Shown here one piece after another: positions 24,774 to 34,929 of a DNA stretch of 64,000 nucleotides; the first letter of the stretch is position 1; every line of letters begins with the position of its first letter. Source of the DNA: Elizabethkingia miricola. GTDB lineage: Bacteria > Bacteroidota > Bacteroidia > Flavobacteriales > Weeksellaceae. The stretch is from the NCBI RefSeq assembly GCF_001675285.1, contig NZ_LSGQ01000001.1:62001-126000 (forward strand), written 5' to 3'. The position numbers were made by a program, and so were the translations under genes. The notes beneath the pieces were generated by a model. That model was not told the DNA's origin. It worked only from the letters and a program-made list of their open reading frames with translations, and did no database searches.

Positions 24774-25208
24774 TTAGTTTGCTTTCTGAAATTTCATTAA
24801 GAGTATATTTCCTTTATAAAGCTCCAGAGTATTTTTTACAACAACATACTTGTCGGCAGACTCCAGTATTTTAATAAAGTTCCCCTCTATCTTCATATCC
24901 ATACTAGGACAGGCCATTCTGGTAGAACCAATTTGTTTTATAGAGAAATCTCCTTGTTTAGACTGGATTATAATATCCTGACTGAAGATTTTATTACAAC
25001 CTGCATTTCCGCTCATTCCTTTTTCAGGATCAAAGCTTATATAAGGCTTTGCATTGGTCTGAAGATTATCCATAACCTCCCAACGGGTATTGGATAATGT
25101 AGGCTGCTGTGTTCCGATCTTAGAAACATTTCCCAAATTAGCAGTGGAAGTACAGGATGATACTGCAGCTAAAATTCCTATTGAGGCTATATAAAAAAGC
25201 TTTTTCAT
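24774..25208 (-). CDS. META domain (HslJ-like) lipoprotein
   Basis: 144 residues. Lipoprotein signal with AAVSSC, cysteine 19. The META domain follows: NTRWEVMDN, then YISFDPEKGMSGNAGCNKIF and the late IGSTRMACPSMDMKIEGNF. In E. coli HslJ this domain gives resistance to novobiocin and is induced by heat; function elsewhere is mostly unknown. Outer membrane or periplasmic location is expected. Single gene, sharing the terminator with its neighbour. Confidence 0.85.
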   Translation of the reverse strand: MKKLFYIASIGILAAVSSCTSTANLGNVSKIGTQQPTLSNTRWEVMDNLQTNAKPYISFDPEKGMSGNAGCNKIFSQDIIIQSKQGDFSIKQIGSTRMACPSMDMKIEGNFIKILESADKYVVVKNTLELYKGNILLMKFQKAN

Positions 25209-25347
25209 ATGTAAATTTTTATCTTTTAGTCTGTATCCAATACAGTAATCTTTAATCTCTTGAAAAAGATCACTGCATTAGTCCAGATTTCATAATTATA
25301 ATCCTTTAGCAGATTGTAAAAATACTATTTTTTTAACAACTGAATTT

Positions 25348-27747
25348 TTATGAACGTAGCTCAGCGTTAAATTCTTTCTGATACTTCTTGATCAGCTTAT
25401 TCATAATATTTGTAATCTCAGCTTCTTCTAACGTCTTCTCTGTATTCAATAATTCAAAGCTTAAAGCATAAGACTTCTTACCTTCAGGAAGATTTTTACC
25501 TTCGTATACATCAAATAACTGAATCTTCTTAAGATTAGAAGAAATATCATTAGATGCCTGAAGCAGATCGTTATAAGAAACAGTTTTATCTACTAATAAC
25601 GCTAAATCTCTTCTTATCTTATTAAACTTCGGAATATCCACGAATTTAAAGTTAGCCGTGCTTCTTAAAGCCTGACAAGTCTCCAGTTCTATTTCTGCAT
25701 AATAAGCAGGTTGAGAAAGATCTGCATCTTTTAATAAAGCTTTGCTTACAACACCTATTCTGGCAATAGTTTTACCTTCAGCTACAATTTCTAAAGCATC
25801 TGAGAAACGTGCATCTTCTAAAGCTTTTTCGGTAGTATTCAGTCCTAATTTATCCAGCAATAACTGAACATAGCCTTTCAGGATGAAAAAGTCCGTCGGA
25901 GACTTACTCAGAATCCAGTTTTCAGGATTATTATTACCGGAAACAAGAATTGCCAGTTGCTTGCGCTCTTCAAATTTTTCTTTTTTGAAGTAGATTTTTC
26001 CAAGCTCGAAGAATTTAATATCCTGGTTCTTACGCTTGATATTGTAATCAGCATTCTGCAATAATCCTTCTAATAAAGACTGGCGCATGGTGCTAAGTTC
26101 ATTACTCAAAGGATTTAGTAAGGTAACAGCATCAGCTTTCTCTTCTTTAAGAGAAGTCAGAGAGTTATTCATTACTTCATTGAAGCCATTAGACTGTAAC
26201 ATTCTCGCCCAGAAATTTTCCAGAGAATCCTGATCATCTAATGTTAAACGAACCGGTGTAAATGCTATTTTCTCCTGAGAGCTTACTTTGTTATATCCGT
26301 AAACACGAAGGATTTCTTCTATAACATCAATTTCTCTGGTTACATCGGCTCTATAAGGTGGAACAGAAATTTCCAATCCATCTTTAATCTCATTCAGAAC
26401 TAATATGTCAAGAGATTTCAGGATTTCTTTTATTGTTTCTCTGTGAATCTTAATCCCCAGAATCTGATCTACTTTGGAGTATCTAAGGATAACAGGAAAA
26501 TAATCTACTTTCTTAGGAAAAGATTCAAGGATTTCTCCTTTTAGTTTTCCACCGGCAATTTCCTGAATCATCTCTACTGCTTTCAATAAAGCATCTTTAG
26601 TAATATTAGGATCTACACCTCTTTCGAAACGGAAAGAAGCATCCGTATTCAGGCCATGTGCTTTAGCAGCTTTACGTACCGCTACAGGGTTAAAATATGC
26701 GCTTTCTAAGAACACAGAAGTTGTTCCTTCTGAAACTCCTGAATTTTCACCACCAAAAACACCGGCAATACACATTGGTGTATTATTTCCGTCTTTGATC
26801 ATAATTTCGGTACCATTCAGGCTACGCTCCGTACCATCCAGAGTTTTGAATTTCGTTCCTTCAGCAGCAACCCCTACTTTCACCACATGTCCATTGATCT
26901 TTGTAGCATCAAAAGCATGTAAAGGCTGTCCGTAAGAATGTAAAATATAGTTGGTAATATCTACAACATTATTAATAGGTCCAAGGCCAATAGCTTTCAG
27001 ACGGTTTTTCAACCACTCCGGAGATTCTTCAACTTTAATATCTTCGATAACAGCACCTAAATAACGAGGTGTTAATTCTGTATCTTCAACTTCAAGTTTG
27101 AAATCGTGGCTTCCTTCTCCGTTAATTACAGGAGCCTGGAGCTTGTTGAACGTGGATTTTAGTTTATTCAGAGATAAATAAGCCTGAAGATCTCTTGCAA
27201 CACCATAATGCGACATAGCATCTGTTCTGTTTGGTGTAAGTCCGATTTCATAAACTTCATCCTGCTCTACCTTAATATAATCGGATAAAGGCTTTCCAAT
27301 TTCATAATCTTCCGGCAACACCATAATTCCGGCATGGCTTTCTCCAAGACCTAATTCGTCTTCAGCACAAAGCATTCCTTCAGACACCTCTCCTCTAAGT
27401 TTAGATTTAGCAATTTTAAAGGAATCACCGTTATTCAGATGAATTGTAGTACCTATTGTAGCCACAGCTACTTTTTGTTCTGCAGCAACATTGGGTGCAC
27501 CACAAACGATATGTAAAGGTGTTCCGGTATTAATGTCTACAGTAGTTACTTTCAGTTTATCTGCATTAGGATGCTGCTCACAAGTAAGCACTTTTCCAAC
27601 CACTACTCCATTAAGACTACCTTTCACAGATTCATAAGGATCTATTCCTTCTACTTCCAGACCTAAATCTGTAAGAATTATTCCAAGCTTTTCAGCTGAC
27701 AAATCTGTTTCAAGGTGAGTTCTAAGCCACTTATCAGAAATTTTCAT
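25348..27747 (-). CDS. pheT: Phenylalanyl-tRNA synthetase beta subunit
   Basis: 799 residues, the standard length. Order of domains: the EMAP-like tRNA-binding domain (VVVGKVLTCEQHPNADKLKV, about 47-66), the B3/B4 editing region (ITNYILHSYGQPLHAFDA, FGGENSGVSE), the B5 domain and catalytic-like core, and the C-terminal ferredoxin-type anticodon-binding domain (KFNKIRRDLALLVD). It pairs with PheS, which is not in this window, so pheS and pheT are separated here. A TAAATTTG promoter lies 64 bases upstream. Confidence 0.97.
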   Translation of the reverse strand: MKISDKWLRTHLETDLSAEKLGIILTDLGLEVEGIDPYESVKGSLNGVVVGKVLTCEQHPNADKLKVTTVDINTGTPLHIVCGAPNVAAEQKVAVATIGTTIHLNNGDSFKIAKSKLRGEVSEGMLCAEDELGLGESHAGIMVLPEDYEIGKPLSDYIKVEQDEVYEIGLTPNRTDAMSHYGVARDLQAYLSLNKLKSTFNKLQAPVINGEGSHDFKLEVEDTELTPRYLGAVIEDIKVEESPEWLKNRLKAIGLGPINNVVDITNYILHSYGQPLHAFDATKINGHVVKVGVAAEGTKFKTLDGTERSLNGTEIMIKDGNNTPMCIAGVFGGENSGVSEGTTSVFLESAYFNPVAVRKAAKAHGLNTDASFRFERGVDPNITKDALLKAVEMIQEIAGGKLKGEILESFPKKVDYFPVILRYSKVDQILGIKIHRETIKEILKSLDILVLNEIKDGLEISVPPYRADVTREIDVIEEILRVYGYNKVSSQEKIAFTPVRLTLDDQDSLENFWARMLQSNGFNEVMNNSLTSLKEEKADAVTLLNPLSNELSTMRQSLLEGLLQNADYNIKRKNQDIKFFELGKIYFKKEKFEERKQLAILVSGNNNPENWILSKSPTDFFILKGYVQLLLDKLGLNTTEKALEDARFSDALEIVAEGKTIARIGVVSKALLKDADLSQPAYYAEIELETCQALRSTANFKFVDIPKFNKIRRDLALLVDKTVSYNDLLQASNDISSNLKKIQLFDVYEGKNLPEGKKSYALSFELLNTEKTLEEAEITNIMNKLIKKYQKEFNAELRS

Positions 27748-27810
27748 GTATTATTTTCTTATTATTTAGCTGCTGTATGCACACAGCTTTTATTACAAAA
27801 TTTTGAACTG

Positions 27811-27818
27811 CAAATTTA
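27811..27818 (-). promoter_or_regulatory. -7 element of pheT
   Basis: TAAATTTG on the minus strand. The leader of about 57 bases holds a small hairpin (GCTGTGTGCATACAGC, complement of 27775-27790), with no Phe-rich leader peptide visible. Confidence 0.5.
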
Positions 27819-27821
27819 ATA

Positions 27822-27889
27822 AAAGAAAAAGCTTCATCCTGCATCTGATCCGATATTTTATATCCAATCAAATAAAGATGAAGCTTTTT
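27822..27889 (-). terminator. Long-loop terminator of dnaN
   Basis: AAAAAGCTTCATC (27826-27838) / GATGAAGCTTTTT (27877-27889), 13-bp perfect stem with a 38-base loop; on the minus strand it runs into a U-rich stretch. Confidence 0.65.
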
Positions 27890-27907
27890 GTCTATATTAA
27901 AATAAAA

Positions 27908-29038
27908 TTATAGGCCAATTACAGGCATCGAAAGCATAAGGATACTCTCATTTTCTTCAAGACCGTCTACCGGTTCTATAATTCCCGGACGGTTTGGCTG
28001 TGACATCTTCATCGTAATATCATCTGATCCTAAAACAGAAAGCATTTCTGTTAAAAACTTAGAGCTGAATCCGATATTAATATCTTCTCCGTTATACTCA
28101 CATGGAATCTGCATATCTGCTTTGTTTGCATATTCAGTATCCTCTGCGTGAAGGTGAAGTAAATTTCCTGAAAGCTTGAATCTTACCTGATTAGTCGATT
28201 TGTTGGAGAAGATAGATGCTCTTCTGATAGAACTTAGTAATAAGTTTCTGTTAATCGTTAATACATTAGGATTCTCTTTCGGGATAACAGCTGTATAGTT
28301 AGGATATTTACCATCGATAAGACGGCAGATCCAGATATTATCCTGGAAGCTGAACTTAGCCATATTTTCATTGAATTCAATAAGAACTTCATCGTCTGTA
28401 TTAGACAGGATGTTCTTGATAATAGCCAAAGGTTTCTTCGGCATAATGAATTCAATATTATCAACATTCATTACATCTTTTCTGTTGTATACTACCAAAC
28501 GGTGAGAGTCTGTAGATACAAAGTTAACTTCGTTCTCGTTAAACTGGAACAAAACACCTGTCATTACAGGTCTTAGTGAGTCGTTACTTGTTGCAAACAG
28601 AGTGTTAACCAATGCTTCTGACAAAATTCCAGCCTGAATTTTCACGCTTTTAGAAGCATCAAATTCTGGTAACTCAGGATAATCCTCAGCATTGTCCAAT
28701 GCTACGAAGTAATTATCCTTCTCATCCAAAATCTCAAGAAGACTGCCAATTCCGTTTTCAGACTCTTTTTCTACAAAAGTAAGAGGCTGATCTCCGAATG
28801 ATTTAATTACATCCAGAAACATTTTAGCCGGAACAGCCATTCTACCGTTGTCTTCAGACTTTACAGGAATAGAAGTTATTAAAGTTGTTTCTCCGTCGGA
28901 AGCGGTAATTTTTAGATTGTCATTTTCCAGTTCAAAAAGAAAATTCTCTAAAATCGGTCTTGACTGGGAACCAGAAATTACTCCGCTTACCGTCTGCAAG
29001 GCTTTTTGTAACTCGCCGCTGGCAACAATAAATTTCAT
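27908..29038 (-). CDS. dnaN: DNA polymerase III sliding clamp (beta subunit)
   Basis: 376 residues, three repeated clamp domains. Typical marks are the start MKFIVASGELQKALQTVSGVI, the NDSLRPVMTGVLFQF segment in the second domain and the C-terminal YMP-like tail LSMPVIGL. It forms the ring that holds polymerase III on DNA. It is not next to dnaA or recF here, as is usual in Bacteroidota. A TATCTTTG promoter 22 bases upstream and terminators on both sides make it monocistronic. Confidence 0.96.
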   Translation of the reverse strand: MKFIVASGELQKALQTVSGVISGSQSRPILENFLFELENDNLKITASDGETTLITSIPVKSEDNGRMAVPAKMFLDVIKSFGDQPLTFVEKESENGIGSLLEILDEKDNYFVALDNAEDYPELPEFDASKSVKIQAGILSEALVNTLFATSNDSLRPVMTGVLFQFNENEVNFVSTDSHRLVVYNRKDVMNVDNIEFIMPKKPLAIIKNILSNTDDEVLIEFNENMAKFSFQDNIWICRLIDGKYPNYTAVIPKENPNVLTINRNLLLSSIRRASIFSNKSTNQVRFKLSGNLLHLHAEDTEYANKADMQIPCEYNGEDINIGFSSKFLTEMLSVLGSDDITMKMSQPNRPGIIEPVDGLEENESILMLSMPVIGL

Positions 29039-29059
29039 AAAATAATTTTATAACGCAGA

Positions 29060-29067
29060 CAAAGATA
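29060..29067 (-). promoter_or_regulatory. -7 element of dnaN
   Basis: TATCTTTG on the minus strand, 21 bases before the ATG at 29038. Confidence 0.55.
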
Positions 29068-29081
29068 ATGATTCTCCATAC

Positions 29082-29118
29082 AAAAAGGAAACTAAATGAT
29101 GATTTAGTTTCCTTTTTT
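29082..29118 (-). terminator. Terminator of the DUF2490 gene
   Basis: AAAAGGAAACTAAAT (29083-29097) / ATTTAGTTTCCTTTT (29102-29116), 15-bp stem with a GATG loop. It separates this gene from dnaN. Confidence 0.8.
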
Positions 29119-29140
29119 CTTGTATTTTTTTGCACATTCT

Positions 29141-29860
29141 CTAATCCGCTACAGGAATGATTACTCTGGCATGATCATCATCGCTGTGATCAATAGTGAA
29201 ATTAAGCGCCATGTAGAGAAAATGTAAATTTTTGTTTCCGTTCGGTGAAAATTCCCTCTGCCACATATACCCCATTGAAGTACTCACCGATTTATTGAAT
29301 TTATATCCAAATCCTGTAAACAATCTGTTTCTTTTGAGGAAATCAGATTTCGGTCCAACAAATAACTCTTCAAATGCATTAACAAAAAAAGTATTGGCCT
29401 GCATCTTTGGATTGTTAATTGGCATCGTAGCGCTCAGACGATATCTGAATCTGTTATCAGTTGTATTTTCTCCGGTTTGCGACATGTGGAAAAACCGCTG
29501 TTCAGCACGCCCTCTATGGTCAATATTTACACGGCCGATATTATGACTATAAGTATACTGTAACCATAACCTTAGTTCCTCCTGAGAAATCTTCTGTTCT
29601 TTATAAGTTCCGTAACGTCCTATTCCGACAAAAGCCTGGTTATCGCGGTTGATATTATATCCTACACCTCCTTTAGTTTCGTAATAATCAATATTGGTAT
29701 AATCCTCAATTGATCTGGTCTGAAATTCCGTATAAGCCATCCATTTTTTTGAAAACTTATAAGTAATTGATAACATATTGAAAGAAGAAATATGCTCTTT
29801 ATTCTGAGCTTTCCCTATAACTGCCAAAGTAAGCAGTATAAACACAAAATGTTTTTTCAT
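29141..29860 (-). CDS. DUF2490 outer membrane barrel protein
   Basis: 239 residues with a signal peptide (cleavage near IGKAQ, residue 19). The mature part is a run of amphipathic strands with many aromatic residues (KKWMAYTEFQTRSIED, LRLWLQYTYSHN, HRGRAEQRFF, FRYRLSATMPIN) and matches DUF2490, a family of predicted outer-membrane barrels in Bacteroidota. The AEQRFF motif is the part I associate with the family. Function unknown. It lies downstream of the TonB receptor gene by about 100 bases and may be co-expressed. Confidence 0.8.
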   Translation of the reverse strand: MKKHFVFILLTLAVIGKAQNKEHISSFNMLSITYKFSKKWMAYTEFQTRSIEDYTNIDYYETKGGVGYNINRDNQAFVGIGRYGTYKEQKISQEELRLWLQYTYSHNIGRVNIDHRGRAEQRFFHMSQTGENTTDNRFRYRLSATMPINNPKMQANTFFVNAFEELFVGPKSDFLKRNRLFTGFGYKFNKSVSTSMGYMWQREFSPNGNKNLHFLYMALNFTIDHSDDDHARVIIPVAD

Positions 29861-29962
29861 TCGTATAACCGGAATTAATGACCTTTTTACTCTAATTTAT
29901 TTTATCAAACGGAACACTCTGTACATGAAATATTCCATTCGGCAAAAGTAATAAAAAAGAAC

Positions 29963-31765
29963 CTAGAATTTACCTTTAAAATTAAAGCCTAGTTGAAACC
30001 ATCTTCCCGGCATTGGTACCAGGCTTGCACCTGTATATTTTGCATTGGTAATATTATTAATTAACAGGAAAACATCTACATCTTTGGTACTAAATGTAAG
30101 TTTCTCATCCAAAAGATTATAACTTCCTAATGTTACACGCTGGTTGTATTGATAAATAAGCTCATTTGTAAACCTCCAGTATCCCAGTGTAAGCTTTGCA
30201 TTAAACTGATGTTTCAGATTTTCCAAAGCATAACGCGAGTTCTCGCCTTTATCATTATTTTTAGCTTTGCTGTCCAGATAAGTATAGCCTATAGATATGT
30301 TTTTCACGAAACTATTGAAACCTTGTGAAGCCTCCACCTCTAGCCCTTTCGTTTTTACATCAGAAATATTTTCTGCAACCCAAATACTGTTAGCATTTGC
30401 TCTTGTCCAGTCGATCGCATTTTTAGAATCCCTTCCGAATACACTGGTTTTGAATAAAAACTTTTGTCTGCTGAAACGGTAACCAATTTCGTATGAAAGT
30501 GCATTTTCAGGTTTCAGATCAGCATTCCCCTGCTCTGTTTTACTTTGATAATACAGATCTGTATAGGTTGGCACACGGTGTACTTTGGCTACATTACCAT
30601 ATACCTTGTTTTGTTTATCTATATCAAAACCTACATCTACTCCCGGATAAAAGAAATTCCCAGTACCTGTATAATTTACCCAGCTTGCCCCCGGAATTAT
30701 ACTCAAGCGGTTATTGATAAAAGAAGAATGGTGTTCCACCAGTACCTGAGTAACAAAACGTCCACGAGCGCCCAGATTATTACTTCTTAGATCTTCCTGA
30801 TGCATTTCTGCACCAATACCGGTAACCCCAAGAGACGATTTATAACTTATATTCAGTTCTCCACCATAGTTATTGCCAATATGCATATTGCGGTAGATTT
30901 CAGGCTTATTTCTTACAAAGAGATACATATCCTGTGCCCTACGCCAATATAAATTGGCATTTACACCCCAATTTCCAAATTTCTGATTATAAATTGCACT
31001 TACCAGAGATGTTTGTGTTTCTTCATACTGATCTTTGGCTGCCGGAGACGAATAAAAACCATTAGCTCCAAACTTTTTTTCTACAAAACCAGCCTGAAAT
31101 TTAATGCTTCCGTCTTTTATTTTCATCTGGTTCTGATACCAGAAATTTTTAATTTTATAATCGGTATTATAGCGGTACCCTGCAGATTCGGTGTTATTCA
31201 CCTGCAGAAAATTCCCAAACTTCTCATTACCAAAATCGGCTGCAGCTCCAAGTGACCATGTTTTATAATCACCTCCTGTTGCAGAAACTCTGTACTCGTC
31301 CTTACCGGAAGCTTTTGTAATAATATTAATGACACCTGCATAGGCATTTTGCCCAAATCTACGGGCAGCAGGTCCTTTTATAATTTCTATTCTTTCAACA
31401 GATGCTAAACTGAACGGTACATTCATCATATTATGCCCAGTTTGGGCATCACTCATCCGGATACCATTAACTAGCATAAGTACCTGCTCAAAAGAACTAC
31501 CTCTGATACTAACATCTGCCTGAGTATCTGCCATACCCCGTCTTCTGACATCTACCCCTGTATAGTAAGCTAAAAGATCTTCAATAGATTGCGCAGGAGC
31601 TTTCTCAATCTGCTCTTTGGTAATAATCTCAATATTTTCACTTACTTTTTTGTACGAGAGTGATAAGAATTTCCCGTCTATCACTACCTCATCAATCGCT
31701 TTTTCCTGAGCCATAATACCGACAGCAGGAATCAACACAATAGCACTTAGTAATAGTTTCTTCAT
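29963..31765 (-). CDS. TonB-dependent outer membrane receptor, BtuB-like size
   Basis: 600 residues with a signal peptide (cleavage near GIMAQ). The plug domain spans about 40-150 (SIEDLLAYYTGVDVRRRG, DVSIRGSSFEQVLMLVNGIR, VERIEIIKGPAARRFGQNAYAG), followed by a 22-strand barrel ending in an aromatic residue. Length and plug resemble the vitamin B12/siderophore receptors of the BtuB group, but no B12 riboswitch lies in its leader, so the substrate is open. No SusD partner follows, which argues against a polysaccharide system. Confidence 0.85.
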   Translation of the reverse strand: MKKLLLSAIVLIPAVGIMAQEKAIDEVVIDGKFLSLSYKKVSENIEIITKEQIEKAPAQSIEDLLAYYTGVDVRRRGMADTQADVSIRGSSFEQVLMLVNGIRMSDAQTGHNMMNVPFSLASVERIEIIKGPAARRFGQNAYAGVINIITKASGKDEYRVSATGGDYKTWSLGAAADFGNEKFGNFLQVNNTESAGYRYNTDYKIKNFWYQNQMKIKDGSIKFQAGFVEKKFGANGFYSSPAAKDQYEETQTSLVSAIYNQKFGNWGVNANLYWRRAQDMYLFVRNKPEIYRNMHIGNNYGGELNISYKSSLGVTGIGAEMHQEDLRSNNLGARGRFVTQVLVEHHSSFINNRLSIIPGASWVNYTGTGNFFYPGVDVGFDIDKQNKVYGNVAKVHRVPTYTDLYYQSKTEQGNADLKPENALSYEIGYRFSRQKFLFKTSVFGRDSKNAIDWTRANANSIWVAENISDVKTKGLEVEASQGFNSFVKNISIGYTYLDSKAKNNDKGENSRYALENLKHQFNAKLTLGYWRFTNELIYQYNQRVTLGSYNLLDEKLTFSTKDVDVFLLINNITNAKYTGASLVPMPGRWFQLGFNFKGKF

Positions 31766-31788
31766 TATAACAGTAATTTTTAAGTCGG

Positions 31789-31796
31789 CAAATGTA
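31789..31796 (-). promoter_or_regulatory. -7 element of the TonB receptor gene
   Basis: TACATTTG on the minus strand, 23 bases before the ATG, giving a short leader. The divergent 265-base gap otherwise holds only the uvrA promoter and some short ATCCGGAT-type palindromes. Confidence 0.5.
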
Positions 31797-32006
31797 CTCG
31801 ACTCTCATCTAAATATGCGGATCCGGATTTTATGATAGATGCTAGTCCGGTTAGTTTTTACTAGATTACCATTGGTTTTTCCGCTTTTTACACCGCTTAC
31901 CTGTATAAGACTTCCGTTTTATATTGGATATCCCTTCATCATATAATTTAGCATCTTTTATGATTTACAATTCCAATATCTACTTCCTATTAGGCTTTAA
32001 TTTTTG

Positions 32007-32014
32007 TAATTTTG
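32007..32014 (+). promoter_or_regulatory. -7 element of uvrA
   Basis: TAATTTTG, 16 bases before the ATG at 32031. Confidence 0.5.
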
Positions 32015-32030
32015 CAACCTTATAATTATT

Positions 32031-34823
32031 ATGGCACACCAGGACAATATAGATATTAAAAAAGAGATTTTTGTTAAAAACGCTCATCTCAATAATCTAA
32101 AACATATTGATGTTTCCATCCCGAAAAATAAGCTTACCGTAATCACGGGAGTTTCCGGTAGTGGTAAATCTTCCTTAGCCTTCGACACTATTTACGCTGA
32201 AGGCCAAAGACGTTATGTAGAAAGCTTAAGTTCCTATGCCCGACAGTTTCTCGGGAAGCTGGAAAAACCAAAGATAGACGATATTAAAGGACTTGCTCCT
32301 TCAATCGCTATTCAGCAAAAGGTAATCTCCTCTAACCCTCGTTCTACAGTAGGGACAACTACAGAGATATACGATTATCTTAAATTATTATTTGCTCGTG
32401 TTGGACGCACCTACTCTCCTGTATCCGGAGAAGAGGTAAGAAAAGACAGCGTTACCGATGTCATAGACTTTATTAAAGCTCAGAAAAAAGCACCTACACT
32501 TATTTTACGCGCTCCATGGCATTATGAAACCGAAAATTTCGCTGAACAGCTTAAGACTCTAAAATTACAAGGTTTTACAAGACTTGAAATCGGCGGAAAT
32601 GTTGCCAGCATTGAGGATCTGGAAAGCTTTGGGTTTGAACCTGAAGCAGGAACTGAAATATTTCTGGTTATCGACCGTTTTAAATATGAAGATGATGAAA
32701 CTTTCCTGCAGCGTCTTGCAGACTCTATACAAATGGCATTTTATGAAGGTAAAGGCTATTGTTCTATCAAAAATGCTGACAACGAAAAAATAAGAGAATT
32801 TTCAAACAAATTCGAACTGGACGATATTGTCTTTAATGAACCCAATATTCATTTTTTCAGCTTCAACAATCCTTATGGTGCATGCCCTACCTGTGAAGGT
32901 TACGGAAAAATAATAGGCATAGATGAAGATCTTGTGGTTCCCAATAAAAACCTTTCGGTTTATGAAGATGCCGTAGCACCTTGGCGTGGCGAAACCATGA
33001 AAGAATGGAAAGCAGCTTTTATAAAAAAGGTAGCTAAGGATTTTCCAATACATAAACCGTATTTTCAGCTTACCAAAGAGCAGCGTCAGTTTTTATGGCG
33101 TGGTGATAAATCGGCAAATTTCCCTGGTGTAGACAATTTCTTTAAAATGCTTGAAGAAAATCTTTACAAAATCCAGTACCGTGTAATGCTTTCCCGCTAC
33201 AGAGGAAAAACAACATGTCCAACATGTGAAGGATTACGCTTAAGAGAAGAAAGCTCCTGGGTGAAAATTGATGGTCATAATATCCAGTCTATGGTTGAAT
33301 TACCATTAGACGAATTATTACCACTTATTCAAAGCCTGAATTTAAACGAGCACGATGCCGCTATTGCCAAAAGATTGGTATACGAAATTGTTTCGCGTTT
33401 AGAATTTTTAGTAAAAGTAGGTTTAGGCTACCTTACCCTTAACCGTAATTCGAATACTCTGTCCGGTGGGGAAAGTCAGCGTATTAATCTGGCAACCTCT
33501 TTAGGAAGCAGTTTAGTCGGGTCTATTTATATTCTGGATGAACCGAGTATCGGACTTCACTCCCGCGATACCGAAAATCTTATAGAAGTATTAAAAAATC
33601 TCCGTGATTTAGGGAATACCGTTATTGTGGTAGAACATGATGAAGACGTAATGCGTGCTGCAGATCATATCATAGATATAGGTCCGGAAGCAGGTTATTT
33701 AGGTGGTGAAGTAGTATTTAGTGGTGACTTTGAAGAAATAAAAAAAGCAAATACACTGACTTCTGATTATCTAAATGGTGTTGAAGAAATCGCTGTGCCA
33801 AAGCACAGAAGAAAACCAAAGGAATTTATCCATATAAAAGGAGCCAGAGAAAACAATCTTAAAAATGTTGATGTAGATATCCCATTAGAAAGCTTAGTTG
33901 TAGTAACAGGTGTTTCGGGAAGTGGAAAATCTACATTAATGAAAGATGTTCTGGCGCAGGCCGTTCAGATAGAACTGGAGTTAGGAGGTAAAAAAGCGGA
34001 TTTTGATTCGATAACATTCCCGAAAAAGCTGATTCAGAATATCGAAATGATTGACCAGAATCCAATCGGAAAATCATCCCGTTCCAATCCTGTGACTTAT
34101 CTGAAAGCTTACGATGATATACGTGATCTTTTTGCTAAACAGAAAATGTCCAAACATATGGGACTGAAAGCAAAACATTTCTCTTTCAATGTGGATGGTG
34201 GCCGTTGTGACGAATGTAAAGGTGAAGGTGTAATTACGGTTTCCATGCAGTTTATGGCAGATATAGAATTACAATGTGAAACCTGCCATGGAACCCGTTT
34301 TAAAGACGAAATTCTGGATGTAAAATTCGACGAAAAGAATATCTCGGACATTCTCAATCTTACGGTAAACGAAGCTTTAGATTTCTTCAGAGACAATCAC
34401 CAGGATAAAATTGTTCAGAAACTAAAACCACTTCAGGATGTAGGATTAGGCTATCTTCAGTTAGGTCAGTCCTCTTCTACTCTTTCCGGAGGTGAGGCAC
34501 AAAGGGTAAAATTGGCATCTTTCCTTGTGAAGGGCACAAGTCACGACAAGACTTTATTTATATTCGATGAGCCATCCACAGGTCTCCATTTCCATGATAT
34601 CAACAAGTTAATGATTTCGTTACAAGCATTGGTTAATCTTGGCCATTCTGTTATTGTTATCGAGCATCAGCCGGATATTATTAAATGTGCAGACTATATT
34701 ATCGATATTGGTCCGGAAGCAGGTAAATATGGTGGTGAAATTGTATTTGCAGGAACTCCTGAAGAACTGATAAAAAACAAAACCTCACATACCGCAAGGT
34801 TTATTGAGGAGAAACTAAAATAA
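32031..34823 (+). CDS. uvrA: Excinuclease ABC subunit A
   Basis: 930 residues, the usual size. Two ABC ATPase modules, each with Walker A (GVSGSGKSS with K46; GVSGSGKST near 633), signature ([18 protein letters not shown]) and Walker B ([22 protein letters not shown]). The zinc-binding CPTC/CPTC and CDEC/CETC cysteine pairs lie between them. UvrA finds DNA damage and loads UvrB in nucleotide excision repair. Monocistronic, with a good terminator. A UvrA paralogue without damage function is excluded by the full set of motifs. Confidence 0.97.
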   Translation: MAHQDNIDIKKEIFVKNAHLNNLKHIDVSIPKNKLTVITGVSGSGKSSLAFDTIYAEGQRRYVESLSSYARQFLGKLEKPKIDDIKGLAPSIAIQQKVISSNPRSTVGTTTEIYDYLKLLFARVGRTYSPVSGEEVRKDSVTDVIDFIKAQKKAPTLILRAPWHYETENFAEQLKTLKLQGFTRLEIGGNVASIEDLESFGFEPEAGTEIFLVIDRFKYEDDETFLQRLADSIQMAFYEGKGYCSIKNADNEKIREFSNKFELDDIVFNEPNIHFFSFNNPYGACPTCEGYGKIIGIDEDLVVPNKNLSVYEDAVAPWRGETMKEWKAAFIKKVAKDFPIHKPYFQLTKEQRQFLWRGDKSANFPGVDNFFKMLEENLYKIQYRVMLSRYRGKTTCPTCEGLRLREESSWVKIDGHNIQSMVELPLDELLPLIQSLNLNEHDAAIAKRLVYEIVSRLEFLVKVGLGYLTLNRNSNTLSGGESQRINLATSLGSSLVGSIYILDEPSIGLHSRDTENLIEVLKNLRDLGNTVIVVEHDEDVMRAADHIIDIGPEAGYLGGEVVFSGDFEEIKKANTLTSDYLNGVEEIAVPKHRRKPKEFIHIKGARENNLKNVDVDIPLESLVVVTGVSGSGKSTLMKDVLAQAVQIELELGGKKADFDSITFPKKLIQNIEMIDQNPIGKSSRSNPVTYLKAYDDIRDLFAKQKMSKHMGLKAKHFSFNVDGGRCDECKGEGVITVSMQFMADIELQCETCHGTRFKDEILDVKFDEKNISDILNLTVNEALDFFRDNHQDKIVQKLKPLQDVGLGYLQLGQSSSTLSGGEAQRVKLASFLVKGTSHDKTLFIFDEPSTGLHFHDINKLMISLQALVNLGHSVIVIEHQPDIIKCADYIIDIGPEAGKYGGEIVFAGTPEELIKNKTSHTARFIEEKLK

Positions 34824-34826
34824 ATA

Positions 34827-34856
34827 GAAAAGCCTGCATCTGCAGGCTTTTCTTAT
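34827..34856 (+). terminator. Intrinsic terminator of uvrA
   Basis: GAAAAGCCTGCA (34827-34838) / TGCAGGCTTTTC (34841-34852) with a very short loop and a T-rich tail. Confidence 0.8.
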
Positions 34857-34861
34857 TTGTC

Positions 34862-34911
34862 TGTCCCGTCCTGAAAAAAGTTGACTAATAAATGTCAACC
34901 TATTTTAGGAC
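34862..34911. repeat. Palindromic element resembling an insertion-sequence end
   Basis: TGTCCCGTCCTGAAAAAAG begins the element, and GTCCTGAAAAAAGTTGAC (34868-34885) faces GTCAACCTATTTTAGGAC (34894-34911), 15 of 18 positions paired. The TGT start and the AAAAAGTTGAC block recall terminal repeats of IS3/IS150-type elements, from memory. No transposase is near, so a relic or a MITE is the most that can be said. Confidence 0.35.
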
Positions 34912-34929
34912 TAGTCAGTCTAATAGCTA

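Noticed and set aside
31766-31960. Possible B12 riboswitch in front of the TonB receptor
   Set aside because: Neither the CGCNACTGT strand nor a B12 box is present on the minus strand, and the -7 box leaves a leader of only about 20 bases.
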